NCBI RefSeq assembly: GCF_002865645.1
Contig: NW_020194631.1
Coordinates: 434,001 to 498,000, forward strand
DNA length: 64,000 nucleotides
Direction: 5' to 3'
DNA from: Hyaloscypha bicolor E
Taxonomy: Eukaryota > Ascomycota > Leotiomycetes > Helotiales > Hyaloscyphaceae
A program made the position numbers and the translations under genes. Positions 1-12,584 of this stretch are shown piece after piece; position 1 is the stretch's first letter, and the number at the start of each line of letters is the position of its first letter. Below the pieces are notes generated by a model. The model saw only the letters and a list, made by a program, of their open reading frames with translations, was not told where the DNA came from and did no database searches.

Positions 1-639
1 TTTGGTGAGCGGGTACAAAAGGGGAATTAAAGGGAGTTGGTGGGATTCGATTAGAAGACGGGATTGATACAATCGAAACTTCAGAGATGGAGGGTTGGTT
101 ACTAGAAAAGACTGGTGTTGGATGATGGACGAATGGATGGAGGAAAATGAAAGACTATATAGAAATGAATCAAGTATTCTTTGACAAACACTCGACTTTT
201 GGTGAGCGGCGCTGAGGCCACCTGGTCGGCGTTATTGTTAGCTCAAGCTCGACTACTCTCGTGTAGCGCAGATGAGTTCTTTTTGAAAGAGTCAGAAGCC
301 TATTGCTTGGGCCAAGAAGTGTTGTTCCATGTGGTGGTAATGGAGCAGACATCTTCTCTCATACATAAATAGTCTCGATGGTTTTGAGAATTATTTTATT
401 CCGCCGTTTGACTACTGTACAAGCAAGACCGAAGTAAAACGCCAATTCCAAACGCTTGATGCAACCAAGGATGTCCGATGAGGCAGTTGCGAAAATGATC
501 CCGCAGAGAAGCTATGCATGCAACAAAGTGGAGAGAAGGGAAAGAGGGACTGTATATGAACAAAAGAAAACAATCAGCACCCCAGCAACACTCGATATTC
601 GTATGTTTTCCCTGTCCCTGGAGATTCAGCGTTGAGCCC
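1..639. other. Window edge, no gene seen
   Basis: This is the stretch downstream of the flotillin gene. It has only short open frames with no recognisable protein, coding bias or splice structure. It probably contains the flotillin 3' untranslated region and an intergenic spacer that runs off the window. Confidence 0.5.
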
Positions 640-2736
640 TCAAGTTGCTTTAGCACCAAGACCGTTGACGGGCTTCCCGTTAACTTCGCGGTCCGAGATC
701 TGACCAGCAAGCTTTCCAAATTGCCATTCAGGTAAAACGACGCCTGCTTGTTCATTAATAGTCGACATGAGAGGTGGCAACATTTGATACTGTTCAGAAG
801 TTAGCCCATGATTGTTGCATGTTTCCACGGCAAATTGGTGGTGGAAAGCTTACCATGTTGCGAATACTGTTCACCCCACCCATTGAACCTTCAGCACCAC
901 CAGCTTGTTCGCTGCCGGCTTGAGCACCTGTGGTAATCGGAATAATCAGTAAATTCTCGACGACTCCATGAGAATTGTGTCAATTGAATTACCTGTGTTC
1001 CAAATGGTCATCTTGGGATTGAGACCGCGAACAGCGTCGGCGTTTGCCTTGGCCAGTTGTGTGTAAACACCCTTCTCAATCATGAGGTATTGAATAAGAC
1101 CAGCTGGGCCACCGAAAGCGTGAGAGAGATCTGCATAGGCTCCAGCCATGGCGGACATGCCAGCGGCCTCCTTTTGCTGCCTGACAAGCAAAGCCTCGGC
1201 GTCCTTGGCGGCAGCAAGGAAGCGGGCCTCAGCTTCAATTCGGACTTTGTAGGCATGGGCATCGGCTGCCTTCTGCTCACTGTAAAGTGCTGGATGTACG
1301 TCAGTCAAGCAGTACAATGGTAAAGACAAGAGGAAGGGTATCCCAGAGCAAAGAGGCAGAGTTAAGCATACCTGCATTGGAGCGAGCTTGCTCTTCATAG
1401 TTCTTAGCGTCAGCAGCCTGTTGCTTAGACTCTCTGGCGATGGTTGCCTTCACGACATCCGTAGCTCTCAATCGCTCAAGCTCGGTCTGAGCACGCTTGG
1501 TCTCGACCTCCTTTCGAAGCTCTTCGTCACGAGCTTCTGTGGCACGTGTTGCCTCGATTTGTGCGATATTGACATCCCTGTTGAAAGCTGTCTTGCGGGT
1601 TGCGAGGGTAGCCTCGGCCTTGGCCTTCTCGCTGTCTCGCTCAGTCTTCTGTACCGCAGTCTCGGCGTTGATCTTTGCGATTTCACGATTCTGTTCTCCC
1701 TGGCGGGCGGCTTCACCGACATTACCCTTTCGTTGAGCTTCAGCAACATCAATACGAGCCTGATTGATAGCACCCTCATGTGCCTTTCGAGAGAGAGACT
1801 CGAAGTAGCTTGACTGAGGGGCATCGCGGAGCTCCTTAACGTTGGCATTGTAAATTTTGAGACCAAATTGGTCCAATTCGCCCTGGATGTTTCTGAAAAT
1901 GCGTCTCTTGAATTCCTCACGTTCTAAGAGAACGAGAATGTTAGTATCGTTCTGTTTATGAAACCATTGAAAGGGTTGCGGGTTTACCGGTAAAGATCTC
2001 TTCCATTGTCATAGAGCCTGTTCTATTGTTAGTGCTAAAAGTCCCAAAACGAAAGGTATCGAGACTTCGAACGACTTGAAAGCTCCTGGATGACCTAAGA
2101 AGAGAAGTGGCAATTACTTACTAACAAGAACACGAGTCTCGCCCTCAATAATACCCTTCACGATGTTCTCGATGTGCTGTCCCTTGCTGGCACCTTTGGC
2201 CTCTCTCTCAGCATCTGCAAGAAGCATTGCATACTTCATGAGTGCATCTCCGTGATCCTCGGGGTTATGCTCAAGATGTCCAGTATCACGAGGAGCTTGG
2301 CTGGCGGCCGCTCCACGTTGATTGACATCTGGACCAACGGTGAAGACAACAGGAAGGAGGAATTGCAACTTTTCTCGGGTCATCGCTACCATCGAATTAG
2401 TACTTAAACTGAATAAGGGGCTTAAGAGCTGAGGCTCCCAAGACAAATATGCATGCCCGGCTCTCGTGAAACTCTCGGGATTTAGGCTCTCAGAGAAGGA
2501 AACAGTAAAATATTATGAGAAAAAGTCTTACCCTGAAGATTCATGGAGTAGTCGTGCGGCTGGATGCTGAAGCGTTGGCACTACAGAGTGTTAGAATTAG
2601 CTGCAGATCGGGGTCATCGACAGTTGCTTACTCGTTGGAAAGGCCAAACCCAAGCACTTTTGACGATCTTGAGGGTCTTGATTCCAGCGCCAGTGATGGC
2701 GAGATACTCGTCCGGGGAGGCGATTGTGTAAACCAT
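640..2736 (-). CDS. Flotillin/reggie-like SPFH protein
   Basis: This is a flotillin-type scaffold protein, expected on the cytoplasmic face of the plasma membrane in sterol-rich microdomains. It has eight exons: 2736-2632, 2580-2532, 2385-2122, 2017-1988, 1923-1372, 1289-993, 927-854 and 789-640. They sum to 1521 nt and encode 506 aa, close to the usual fungal flotillin length. The N-terminus starts MVYTIASPDEYLAITGAGIK and is followed by a band-7/SPFH domain over roughly residues 1-170. A long Glu/Ala/Lys-rich coiled coil (about 170-350) has the EA-rich heptads typical of the family, and a Gly/Ala-rich C-terminal part follows. All introns are GT-AG. The start is the first ATG, and phase stays consistent through every junction. 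The family assignment is firm; a role in polar growth or membrane domains is known for fungal relatives and is inferred here. Confidence 0.93.
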
Positions 2737-4348
2737 CTTGAATGATTTCTTAACGTATGCTTGAGATTATCAAGTTGAATGACAGCGATACTGAATGCGA
2801 TGAGTGATTGAAAGTAAGTTGGTTCGTTGGTTGTAGTCGGTGATCGGTGTTGACGAAAAAGATGCTTACGCTGTTGAAAGAAGGGTGACGGGGGAAACAG
2901 AGAAGTCTTAAATAGATTCTTGGGATTGGCGAATTAGGAATTGAGGAGAGAGCCGCTATTTCCCTCCTGAGTTGAGTTAGTATGGATCCTTAACGATCTC
3001 ATGATCAATTAGCTCGAACCAAGACTTTAGTATTCACCTGGTGCAATATTGATTGGGCCCGAAAGCTCAACCAACTCGTATATGGTGAGGCAAGACTAGG
3101 CTGTTTGAGTTTACAGCAGTTCACTTTTCAAGGCAGATAGACGGAGCTTCGCTCAAATGATGAGGGCTGAGGAGTAATTAAGTTTGGAATGGGATTATTC
3201 AAGAGAGAAAGCAAAAATGTTCTGGTATGACCTACCAGACATCCATCAGATGCTTTATGGATGAGAAGCAAGCGGGGCTGACAGTTGTCAGAATCGGCGC
3301 AATCAGCGTTCGAAACGTACGCCAATAATGCCGCAGCAATCCTTCGCACCGTGACGAACTGGTTTCCATTTTCTGCACAGCAGCTGGGCGTTTTAGGATA
3401 CATCCAGAGGGTTGAATTGGACAAAGAGAGGGGGCAATGCATTCGCCGTGGCATCCGAGCTCAGCCTCGTGGCCAATAGCGTTTCTGACGCATCCCTGCA
3501 GCGACTGAGGCACTGCCGCAATCCGATTATCAGAGCACGCTGGCACCCATAATCAAAGGCCATGTGCCCAGTGTGGTCCTATGGGCCGCATCATGGCTGA
3601 ATTTGGGAGTGGGTGGACGGCATTGATGTCAGAATTGCTATGGAGAGTGAAGTGAAGTATCGAAGAGAGATCTCGCCTCGCCAAGCAGTCCGACATGAAG
3701 ACTAGTGCCCGTTGTTGTGTTACCAGCTCAGACCAAAGCATCCCGTGATAGCTGAGCCTCCTTCCAACTCGAACAGTTCGAGAGGAAAGACCAACTCCGC
3801 ACTTCCAACGCGCGCTTGGTTCCTCCGAGTTGGGCTGCATGTGAGGCAGACAAAGTTCACAGAACTCTCCGAAGAAACCGCATCATTTTCCGGGGTCCTG
3901 ATCCTCATTCCCACCTCGCCCACTTATTTACCAAGGCAGCAATGTTTGAAGAGAGATCTCCCCCCCCTTTTCAACGGCAAAAGTACGCCACTTCTACTGA
4001 ACCCCTCACAAATCGGGCATTGCTCACCACTTAGCCTCAGTACCCGAATCTATCCAGGTCTCCAGCTACTCGGTCTTGGGGATCAAAATACTTTTTGCAT
4101 TTGGCAAACTCGCTCACCCCGCCCCAATTCTCTCTTCAGCTGGGCTCCAACTTCCAAGCGTGCTTTCCTATCTTTCGCACAAACTCCTCGAATCCTTCTA
4201 GAAACCATCAAAACGTCATATAATTGAATCGTACCTTCCAAATCAGGTGACTTTCAATCCAGACCAAATCTCCAGGTGCTCCACATCACAGTGACACCGT
4301 CCTCCATCGTCATCACCAACCTCAATACACTCCCTAATATCAATAATC
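2737..4348. other. Intergenic, probable divergent promoters
   Basis: This 1.6-kb gap lies between the flotillin start and the plus-strand gene at 4349. It contains pyrimidine-rich tracts near 3950-4330, as expected just upstream of a fungal start codon. Open frames of 60-170 codons exist on both strands, but they overlap each other, lack splice logic and match nothing I recognise. Confidence 0.5.
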
Positions 4349-5170
4349 ATGGATTCAAAGGACCCCATGGGTCCATCGAGCTCCCGCAACGACGAAGCAG
4401 CACCTCCATCGTACTCCGAAACCGTATCCAGCAAATACATCTCCGACGCCTCAACCTCACAATACTACTCCTTGCAAATTCAATCCCAGCTCCACGACCT
4501 AACGACCACCATCTCTTCCCTCCAAACGCAGAAGACCCTTCTCTCGCACGCCCAGGACGAGAAAATCCTCTCCCTCCTCACCCAACAGATCCAGCTCTAC
4601 CTCTCCGACTTCGCCAAGACTGGTCTCCAGAAGGGAACGCTTATCCTAGTCCCAGCCCAAGGCCTCGAGGATCCGAATGCTTTGCCGATGGAATACGACT
4701 TCAAGGATCCGGAAGAGCACGACCGGGTCGTTAGAGTCAGAGATAAAGAAGAAGGTGAGTATGGTGGTGGACAAAAGTGGTTTTGGAGGGATGAAGACAT
4801 GGCGATACGATTGGCAGGCTACCTGAGACCCAAGCCTGACCCGAAAACCATGGAGCTTCCTCCGAGGAGGGAAGGGATTGTTGCTCAGCAGGAGCAATCG
4901 GAATCCAGCTCAAGTTCTGGGAAGTGGTCTTGGAGTAGAAAGAAGAGCAGTGCGAAGGCTGCGGAGAGGCCGCCGCTGGTGGAGTCAAGGAATGATACCA
5001 AGGTTGTTTCTGATGTCAAGATGCCTAGTCGAGATACCGAGGATAAGGTGGATATGAGTGTCGAAGCTGAGGAAGTCGTCTTTAGAACAGAGAATGACCT
5101 TGGTATATTTGGAACGGAGAGGGGTTGGGGTGTAGTGCTTAAATTGAAAGTCATCCCGGGTAATCGGTAA
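4349..5170 (+). CDS. Unknown 273-aa protein with N-terminal PPSY motif
   Basis: This is a single-exon gene of 273 aa that I do not recognise. Residues 19-22 read PPSY and sit in a disordered Ser-rich leader. This is a PPxY motif, the ligand class for WW domains of Rsp5/Nedd4-type ubiquitin ligases. A helical, probably coiled-coil segment follows (about 40-90, heptad leucines). Next comes a charged region rich in Asp/Glu/Arg with two Trp (WFWRD, about 145-150) and a disordered Ser/Lys-rich linker (about 185-240). A compact tail contains ERGWGVVLKLKV. There is no signal peptide or membrane segment. The start ATG lies about 90 nt after a CT/CA-rich leader. Length, codon use and the persistent frame argue that it is a real gene; function is unknown and a role as a ubiquitin-ligase adaptor is only speculation. 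Confidence 0.75.
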   Translation: MDSKDPMGPSSSRNDEAAPPSYSETVSSKYISDASTSQYYSLQIQSQLHDLTTTISSLQTQKTLLSHAQDEKILSLLTQQIQLYLSDFAKTGLQKGTLILVPAQGLEDPNALPMEYDFKDPEEHDRVVRVRDKEEGEYGGGQKWFWRDEDMAIRLAGYLRPKPDPKTMELPPRREGIVAQQEQSESSSSSGKWSWSRKKSSAKAAERPPLVESRNDTKVVSDVKMPSRDTEDKVDMSVEAEEVVFRTENDLGIFGTERGWGVVLKLKVIPGNR

Positions 5171-8100
5171 AGTTCTCTTGACTTAAAATCACATATTGAC
5201 CCTTCGTTCTTCCTCATTCTGCGAGTGGAAAAAACTAATTTTTCTGTGTCACCGCCTTGGCATCAGGTTACAAAAACCTGACCGATCCTCAAATCTCAAG
5301 AGAAGAAAGGGATCTCTCTCCTCACATCTACTCATAATTTCCAATAGGGATAGCTTAATTAACTAACCGTATCGAATCACCAACATTTCATTCATCGAGA
5401 CCAAAGAGGACTGCTCGATTCCTTTGTGAAGAGCTACATCATAGACACTTGATGAGAACGCGCGCATTTAAAGAACAAGGGGCTACCGGAAAATCGAACA
5501 CGATTCAGAAATGGATTTCAAATTTATCAAAGAATTCTCAATCCAAGTTTAGATACCCTTTTCAATCAACATCTACCCATTCGTCCAATGCCTTAGTTTC
5601 TGCTAATAAACCCTCCACCTTTCTCACAATTTGCAAGCCACACGGCACGCCTCAACCAAACAACAACCCCAATTTGTTGAACTGAGTGAGGTGAGGAGCA
5701 AGTAGATTGCGAAGTGAGGGCTAGCCCCTAGCTAAATATAGGGTGAGTACAAAGCCTTCCTTTAGATGTCTCTCTCCATTTATGCATCACTCTTTGTGGC
5801 ACACTCCAACACAATTCCAGCCCACGGTCCCAGCAACCCGGAGCCCAGTCATCCTCCACTTTCTTGCCCCTCTTTTGCCATCGCCAATACGTCCCGTGCT
5901 TCGTGTGGTCGGTTTGCAATTCCGATCTATTTCTTAGGCAGTGTGGTTTCCCAGGCATGGGTTGGGTGAGGTAGTATTCAAGTGGGAAGGGGCGATGGCT
6001 GAAATAAGGTTTAAAGTGGCTTCAACGCACTCAAAATGGCATCCTGAATTGCTGGATGCCATAAGCATGCTGAGTAGGAAATTCCGCGTCTGTGTGATAC
6101 CTCATCCTGCCAGATCCCGTTGTCCAAGTCCCCATCACACAAGAGTCTGCGTGGGAGGCCCCGTGTGTTGCACACGCAAAGAGGAGACTGCACACTGTAG
6201 ATCGAAAAAAGTGGATTCTTTCTTAATCCACCATCATGGCCCGTCCGTCTTCCTTTTACTGACGTCCATCCAGTGAATTGTGGTGATTTGTGAAAGTTGC
6301 GACAATACCACAATAACTTTGGCGAAGGCGGGGAAAATGTTGATGCGGCCGCAGGGGTACAGTAGTGAAGTGGGGACGTGCACGACCCCCCACCCCGCCC
6401 TCCTTTTTGAGGAGCTAAGCGAGCTACTCGTCACCTCGAGAGACGGAGTCGAGTGTTTGGTCGTACAGCATGCGGTATTTGATGGCGGTGGTTGGAGTAG
6501 TAGATTGGTTCTGTGGCGAGAGATTGCCTGCCATATGGGCGTGAAGAATATCCCGATGACCGTTCATAAGGCACAGGAATGGAGACAACGTTTCGAGCGT
6601 AATTGTCGATGGAGAGAGGATGGCAAGAAAACCGCCGCAATGGCTGCATTGAGTGAGCTCCTGTGGGCCGTGCCTACAAATCTTGAAGTCATTTGCTTGC
6701 AAGCCGGTTGTCTAGGTCCTTGACAACAACATCACCTACTATTCCCAACTCGAGAAGCTCAATCCATCTTCAACCCTTCAAACCTTAACTTATGGAATCT
6801 TCCTAATCCACGGTTGTTACCACTGCCATTTCAGAACCCCTCGGCTCTCGGCTTACAGGCGCTCTCCTGATAGACCCAGCAAGAAGACCGGAAGCTCACC
6901 CCTTGGAGTTGAAGATAGTTGAGCTCTAACTCATGTCCATGACATTCTTTCAAGAGCAAGCTTCCTGGAACTGCTTTGGATACGGAGCACTTCTTCGATG
7001 TTTCCGAGACATCCCGGTCCCCTCTGCTGACTACTATGGGCCCGGTACAACTTTCCAGGCAATGGGAGTCAAACACTCTCACCTCATGACACAACTGCAA
7101 ATTGGGTCAAAGGTACAGGTGAGAGCCGCGGACCTCGAGCGCGTCCCTTATGGCTACCGATCCGCAGTGGGTTGCCAGGTTGGTCGTCTCGTCCATAAAG
7201 TCGAAGGACCAGAGTACGGTTCCTCTGTGCACGTCTTCCTGACCATTCGCTACGTCCTGGCATCTCCTAAGCGCTTTGAGTCACATTTCGAGAAGTGATG
7301 CCCTTGATTTTGAAGCTCCGCGAAATTAGAAGCCCCGAAAACACTGTGTAACTCGATTGCTACGAAGCTCGCGAGTGCAAATGAGTTTCAATAGCTATCC
7401 ACTTGTGGGCGTCGGGATTCCGTGATATTCTGCACCAAACGGGCGCATTTATTTTCATAATAGCGAAGTGCCCTATCGTTGTTTCGATCGGTCGATACTA
7501 GCGTTGAGCTTTCTGAGCCAAACTAGCTAGATGGATAGGTCAAATATCAAGACTCTTTCGTACTCTATTTCTCGTATTTGAAGTGACTTGAGATTTATCC
7601 AGGATTGATTGAGGGAGAATGTGAAATTGTGCTGATGATACAGGCTCGCAGTGGACAATAAAAGCGATGCTAATGTTGAATGTACTCAATCAAGTTGGAC
7701 ATTGGAAGGAGACGCTTTTAAATGTTCCAGAACATCATAGACAATAGATGGCAGAAGACATTAAATGTACCATAAATCGAAAGAACTATGAGAAGGAAAG
7801 TATCTACAATGTCTCAAGTTGACTTGGGACATTAACAACTGCCACTTTTGTTGTCTAGTGTGAGGCAGGAGGGAGGAGAGCCCCCCAGCTGCCATCAAGG
7901 CGTCATAGGTAGCCAAGAAGGTTGCTCTCTTCAAAAGTATAAAGACCTTTCAGCAAGTCGCTGTCAAGGAGTCGGCCTTCTCCCATCTCGATGTCGTGAC
8001 CTGTGTTACAGGTGGAAAGAAAAGACGATGGTCAGAATTGGCAGGTCCCACCTGGGACTAGCACACTCGCTGCTCTTGCCAGCGCCGGAAATAGGCCATG

Positions 8101-9477
8101 GATCAGACCACTTTCTTGACTTCGAAATCATCGTCATCGGCACCGCCCAATTCTCCGGTGCAGAGTCCAGAAAGGAGGCCAGTACGTAGTTGGTCCCTAT
8201 TCTTGGTAGTTTTTACGCTCATACGGAGTACTCGCCTTCACAGGCTCAGAGGTGGCGTGAGTCTCCACAGCTTTCATCCTTGCCTCCCTCACCAGCTTGC
8301 ATGAGAGCTGGCGGTGGACCGAGACTCCGAATGCCCTCCTACCCGACTCAAGACTCTGCACATCTCAGGAGTCCTCAACATTTGCGGCTCTTCCTGAGCT
8401 CCGCTCGCCTTGCCTTCGGATCAAGGGTTCAAACATCCTGCACGAACATGAGTCATGCTAGCGACCCCGCATACTAAAAGGTTCTACTTTGGTCCGGGAA
8501 GTTCTGAGAGCTGGTTCTACCCCGCAAGGGGCGTTACTCCAAGTGGTTTCGACTCTATCCATCAAACCTTGAAGCCAAGGGAGAGATCCACGCTCTTCGC
8601 CCTCTTGGGAACGGCCAGACGGGGGACGTGGACCACGGAAAAGCGCCGCAAATCGTTTCACGCTGATCCGGGATCGGGAACCGGCTCTTTGTGCCATCAA
8701 CGCTTGTCAACCAATCATCTCCACAGCGCCTCAGCCCGGAACGTGGCGCCTGCCTGCACCCCTTGCAAACACTGTAAGACTCTGCCCACTGCCCAGCAAA
8801 CCACGCCACTTCTTCGATAAGCCAACATCATCCGAGGGACTAGGGACCCCCATGGCAGAACGTCATAGCTCGAAGGAAGAGCGGAAAGTGTCCTGCAGGT
8901 GCATGCCAATTCAATGCTTCAAATAATGGGACTTTGCTTCATACGTAGGATGCAGGTTTTTGCGGAGACAACGTGCGTCCGGAAGACGCCCTTGTCCGCC
9001 CTTGGCCCGGGTCCTCGCTTGGTTCAACCCATCTCTCCCCTTCCTTTGGAGCTCAGCTCCAGGATCCAACAGAACTAACGGTGCAGCGGATCTTGATCTC
9101 GATCACAGGAACGAAGCTGGGAAGCTTTAGAGAGCGCTAAGGGGTCAAGAAGGACAAGAGGAGGACAACCAAGGGCGAATTTGCTCGGATAGGGCAGGAG
9201 CAGGCATCAGAGCTTGGGGCCGGCGTGATGGACGCTCCATTTTCAGGTGGGGGTACCTGTTAGTCCGGGAGGAGGGGTGTCGAAGTGTTCTAACAAAGTG
9301 GCATGTTTCTTCAGAAGGAATATAAGGAGAACAGGATTGCCGCATGGTAAATCTTTCACTTCGATCACTTGAGTCCATACATACAAGCAGTTTCAACTTG
9401 TGCAATACAACATACATTCCCAATTTTCTAAACAAATAAAAGCAACTTCAACCAAAAAAACCACACAAACACTCATA
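5171..9477. other. 4.3-kb gene-poor interval
   Basis: I find no supportable gene here. Several frames of 60-147 codons are open, for example 6280-6723 (+), 6933-7298 (+) and 8455-8820 (+). They overlap frames on the other strand and show no domain. The end of the interval (about 9340-9477) looks like a promoter and leader for the alcohol dehydrogenase: A-rich and pyrimidine-poor just before the ATG. The rest could hold untranslated exons or non-coding RNA, but the sequence alone does not show it. Confidence 0.45.
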
Positions 9478-10657
9478 ATGCCATCACCACGAATCCCAAC
9501 TGAGCAATGGGCACAGGTTGTCGAGAAGACCGGAGGACGTGAGTATCACTCATGCCAGATTTTTGTTTTTCTTGAAGGATTCTAATGATCCATAGCTGTC
9601 GTCTACAAGAAGATCCCAGTTCAAAAGCCCGGCCCAGATGAAGTTCTCATAAACATCAAGTACTCCGGTGTCTGCCACACCGATCTCCACGCCGTCAACG
9701 GTGACTGGCCATTGGCAACGAAGCTCCCATTGGTCGGTGGACACGAGGGTGCTGGTGTTGTTGTAGCCCGAGGTGAACTCGTGAAGGACGTTGAGATTGG
9801 TGATTATGGTGGAGTTAAGGTATACATCCAATATTCGAGAATCAAAATTTAAACGGCCGCTCAACTAATGTGTGATTTAGTGGATCAACGGCTCCTGCCT
9901 CAACTGCTCTTTCTGCCAACAATCAGACGAGCCGCTCTGCGCCCAAGCCCTCCTTTCCGGCTATACTGTCGACGGGACATTCCAACAATACTGCATTGCC
10001 AAGGCCGCACATATGGCACGTATCCCCAAGGACTGCGACCTTGAGGCCATTGCACCAGTCCTGTGCGCCGGTATCACCGTCTACAAGGGATTGAAGGAGT
10101 CGGGAGTCCGCCCAGGCCAGACCGTCGCAATCGTTGGTGCTGGTGGTGGACTCGGATCATTGGCTTGCCAATATGCCAAGGCCATGGGTCTCGATATCAT
10201 TGCCATCGATGGCGGTGCTGAGAAGAAGGAGATGACTGCCAAGCTGGGTGCTGGTCACTACGTGGACTTCCAGACAAGCAAGAACCTTGTTTCGGATGTC
10301 AAGGCTGCCACTTCTGATGGTCTTGGACCTCACGCCGTTATCTTGGTCGCGGTCAACGAGAAGCCATTCCAACAGGCTGCTGAGTACGTCCGACCACGTG
10401 GTACAGTCGTTGCCATCGGTCTCCCCGCCGGTGCCTACCTCCGTGCCCCAGTCTTTGAGTCCGTCATCAAGATGATCACAATCAAGGGTTCATACGTCGG
10501 TAACAGACGTGACTCTGCTGAGGCCATCGAATTCTTCCGCCGCGGCCTGATCAAGGCTCCATACAAGTCTTGCGGTTTGAGCGAACTGAACAAGGTGTAC
10601 GAGTTGATGCACGAAGGCAAGATCGCCGGAAGATACGTCGTTGATACGTCAAAGTAA
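9478..10657 (+). CDS. adh1: Zinc-dependent alcohol dehydrogenase (ADH1 type)
   Basis: This is a medium-chain, NAD-dependent, cytosolic alcohol dehydrogenase of the yeast ADH1 class, interconverting ethanol and acetaldehyde. Exons 9478-9538, 9596-9819 and 9881-10657 give 353 aa, a normal length. Catalytic zinc ligands are visible in GVCHTDLHA (Cys), GGHEGAG (His) and [11 protein letters not shown] (Cys). The structural zinc site has its four cysteines in [15 protein letters not shown]. The dinucleotide fold has [18 protein letters not shown], followed by an acidic residue in IAIDGG that favours NAD. Both introns are GT-AG and 57-61 nt. The gene stands alone, with gene-poor DNA on both sides. 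Substrate could also be another primary alcohol. Confidence 0.95.
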
Positions 10658-12584
10658 AGGGATCTTATGGTCGAGAAAATGAACTCTGGGGGTGATGATC
10701 AAGCGTCACTTGCTTCGATAAGCAGTTAATTCTGGATAGGGTTCTTGGTTGGGGTTGTATATATTTTAGGAATAGAATTGATCATGAAACCATACTGTAA
10801 TCTTTGCCCTGATCTATTTTGAGGAGACAGAACTGTTGCAGTCGTTGCTAAATTTGTATGCTGACCCCTGGATGGCTAAAGACGATGTGACCAACCAGAC
10901 GGCTTTTTCTGCCTCATCCCACCTCGCACGGACCTCAAGGAGTCCTTGGTGGAATTCTGGGACACCGGGCGGACGTAAAGTATGTAAATAGACACGGCAA
11001 TACGGTACGCTCGAATGTCTCAGCACAGCTTCATTTGGGGCTCAAAGGAAGTGGCTGGAAAAATGAGAAAATGTCATAACTGCAACCACCAATACGCATC
11101 GAGACAATGAAACGGCATCCAGTTTCAGTGTCTTGTTACACGTCTCTCAATATCTAATAATCTCACCGGAAATGAGCAGTCTCATCCTGCAAATACTGCA
11201 GTGTTGATTCTCGAACCTCGAGTGTGGAACATCTAGAACTGTAGACGGCCCTTTGCCCGCCAAATTCATGTCCTGCACGGAAGTAATTCCATTACACCAA
11301 ACATCAGCATTATAGATGCCCTGCCTACGGGTGGAGTTCCCAAGTGAAAACTTCAGAATGGGATTTCCACGGAGCAACCGGCACGAAGACTCCCTTGGTG
11401 AGAGTTGGGCGCTTCTTGATGCTTTGTTAACCAGATCGAAGGCTCAGCAATGCCAGAGGCGGACTTGAAGCATGCATACACGCTAAGCTTGCGCTACAGC
11501 TGAGTTCCACGACATCAAGCAATCGTTGCTGTCGTTGCTGGGTTCGGAGTGTTGATACAATCTCCGACAGATGATCCATCCCAACGCAGAAAAGTGTGTC
11601 CAAGCGAATGCCCACGAACATTAGAAGACAACCGGCTGGAGAGGGCCCAAGAGAAGGTACTCCCAAAGCACCTCGCTCAACTTCCAACTCTGGACATCTA
11701 AAGGGCGCAAGGCCCCGAACTTCTCGAACTATCCACTTGCAGATTTGAGTAAGCCGTAGCCAACATCTCGAATTAGCAACAGCGCCGTCACGTGTGAAGT
11801 ATTGTAATGTCAATGGAATTACCAACAGCAACTGGGGCTGACACCAGTGTCAGCCCATATCTGCAAGCAAGCAGTTCTCTGGGATTTGTTGCATATCGCG
11901 CGTCCAGCAAGTGTAGTACAAGAAATCTGCCGCGCTTGCGTTTGAAGCCATACTCACATTTCTCCGGAACAAGCATCCGGACCAACCCCGAACCTCGACT
12001 CGAGGGTACCAAGTGTGCAGTGTCAATTTTCAAGACTTCGAGGTTGGAGGCAAACACTTCGTTCCCAACTAGATATGCAAGTAAGGCTCCAAGTTCAAGA
12101 CAGACACTCGTGTGGATACTTGGGCACAACTCGCAGTATTTGTAAGGACATTGAAAAGGTTTTCTGTTGATCATCAGGCTTTCGATTCGAAGGGATGAAC
12201 CTAAGCGCAGCACGTGAATGGCCCACTTTTAAGTTTCCAACCCCTGTCAGCTGTGTTTTCAACTTCGAGAACATCATCAAAAATCAATGCTCCACAGGGA
12301 ACAGAAAACCGTGTTTAGAATTGACGACAATGTCCTTGTCTCACATTTACAAATTGTCAACTGCTACGGTAAGGTAACACTCATGTGTTGACTAATCCAT
12401 CGGCCTTAAGGTAGTAAATTGCATCATCAAACACTCCGAACCAGCATTATCAATCATCAATTACTGATATTGCAGCCTCCCCCGCCACCCAATTGCTCAA
12501 AGTCCCCCTCTTTCCTCTCCTCCACACATGTCAACAGCTTCTCAACGTCTAACTACCACAAGAAATCACCTTCAATTACCCGAC
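10658..12584. other. 1.9-kb gap, possible decayed minus-strand coding relic
   Basis: The region downstream of adh1 holds no supportable gene. Two minus-strand frames (12213-11788 and 11831-11427) are open for 141 and 134 codons and nearly abut. They are Cys/Leu-rich, but I recognise no domain, and joining them needs an arbitrary splice. The final 150 nt are a C-rich leader for the dehydrogenase that starts at 12585. Confidence 0.4.

Noticed and set aside
11427..12213. Two adjacent minus-strand frames as a decayed gene
   Set aside because: No domain or plausible splice was found, so it is mentioned only as a possible relic.
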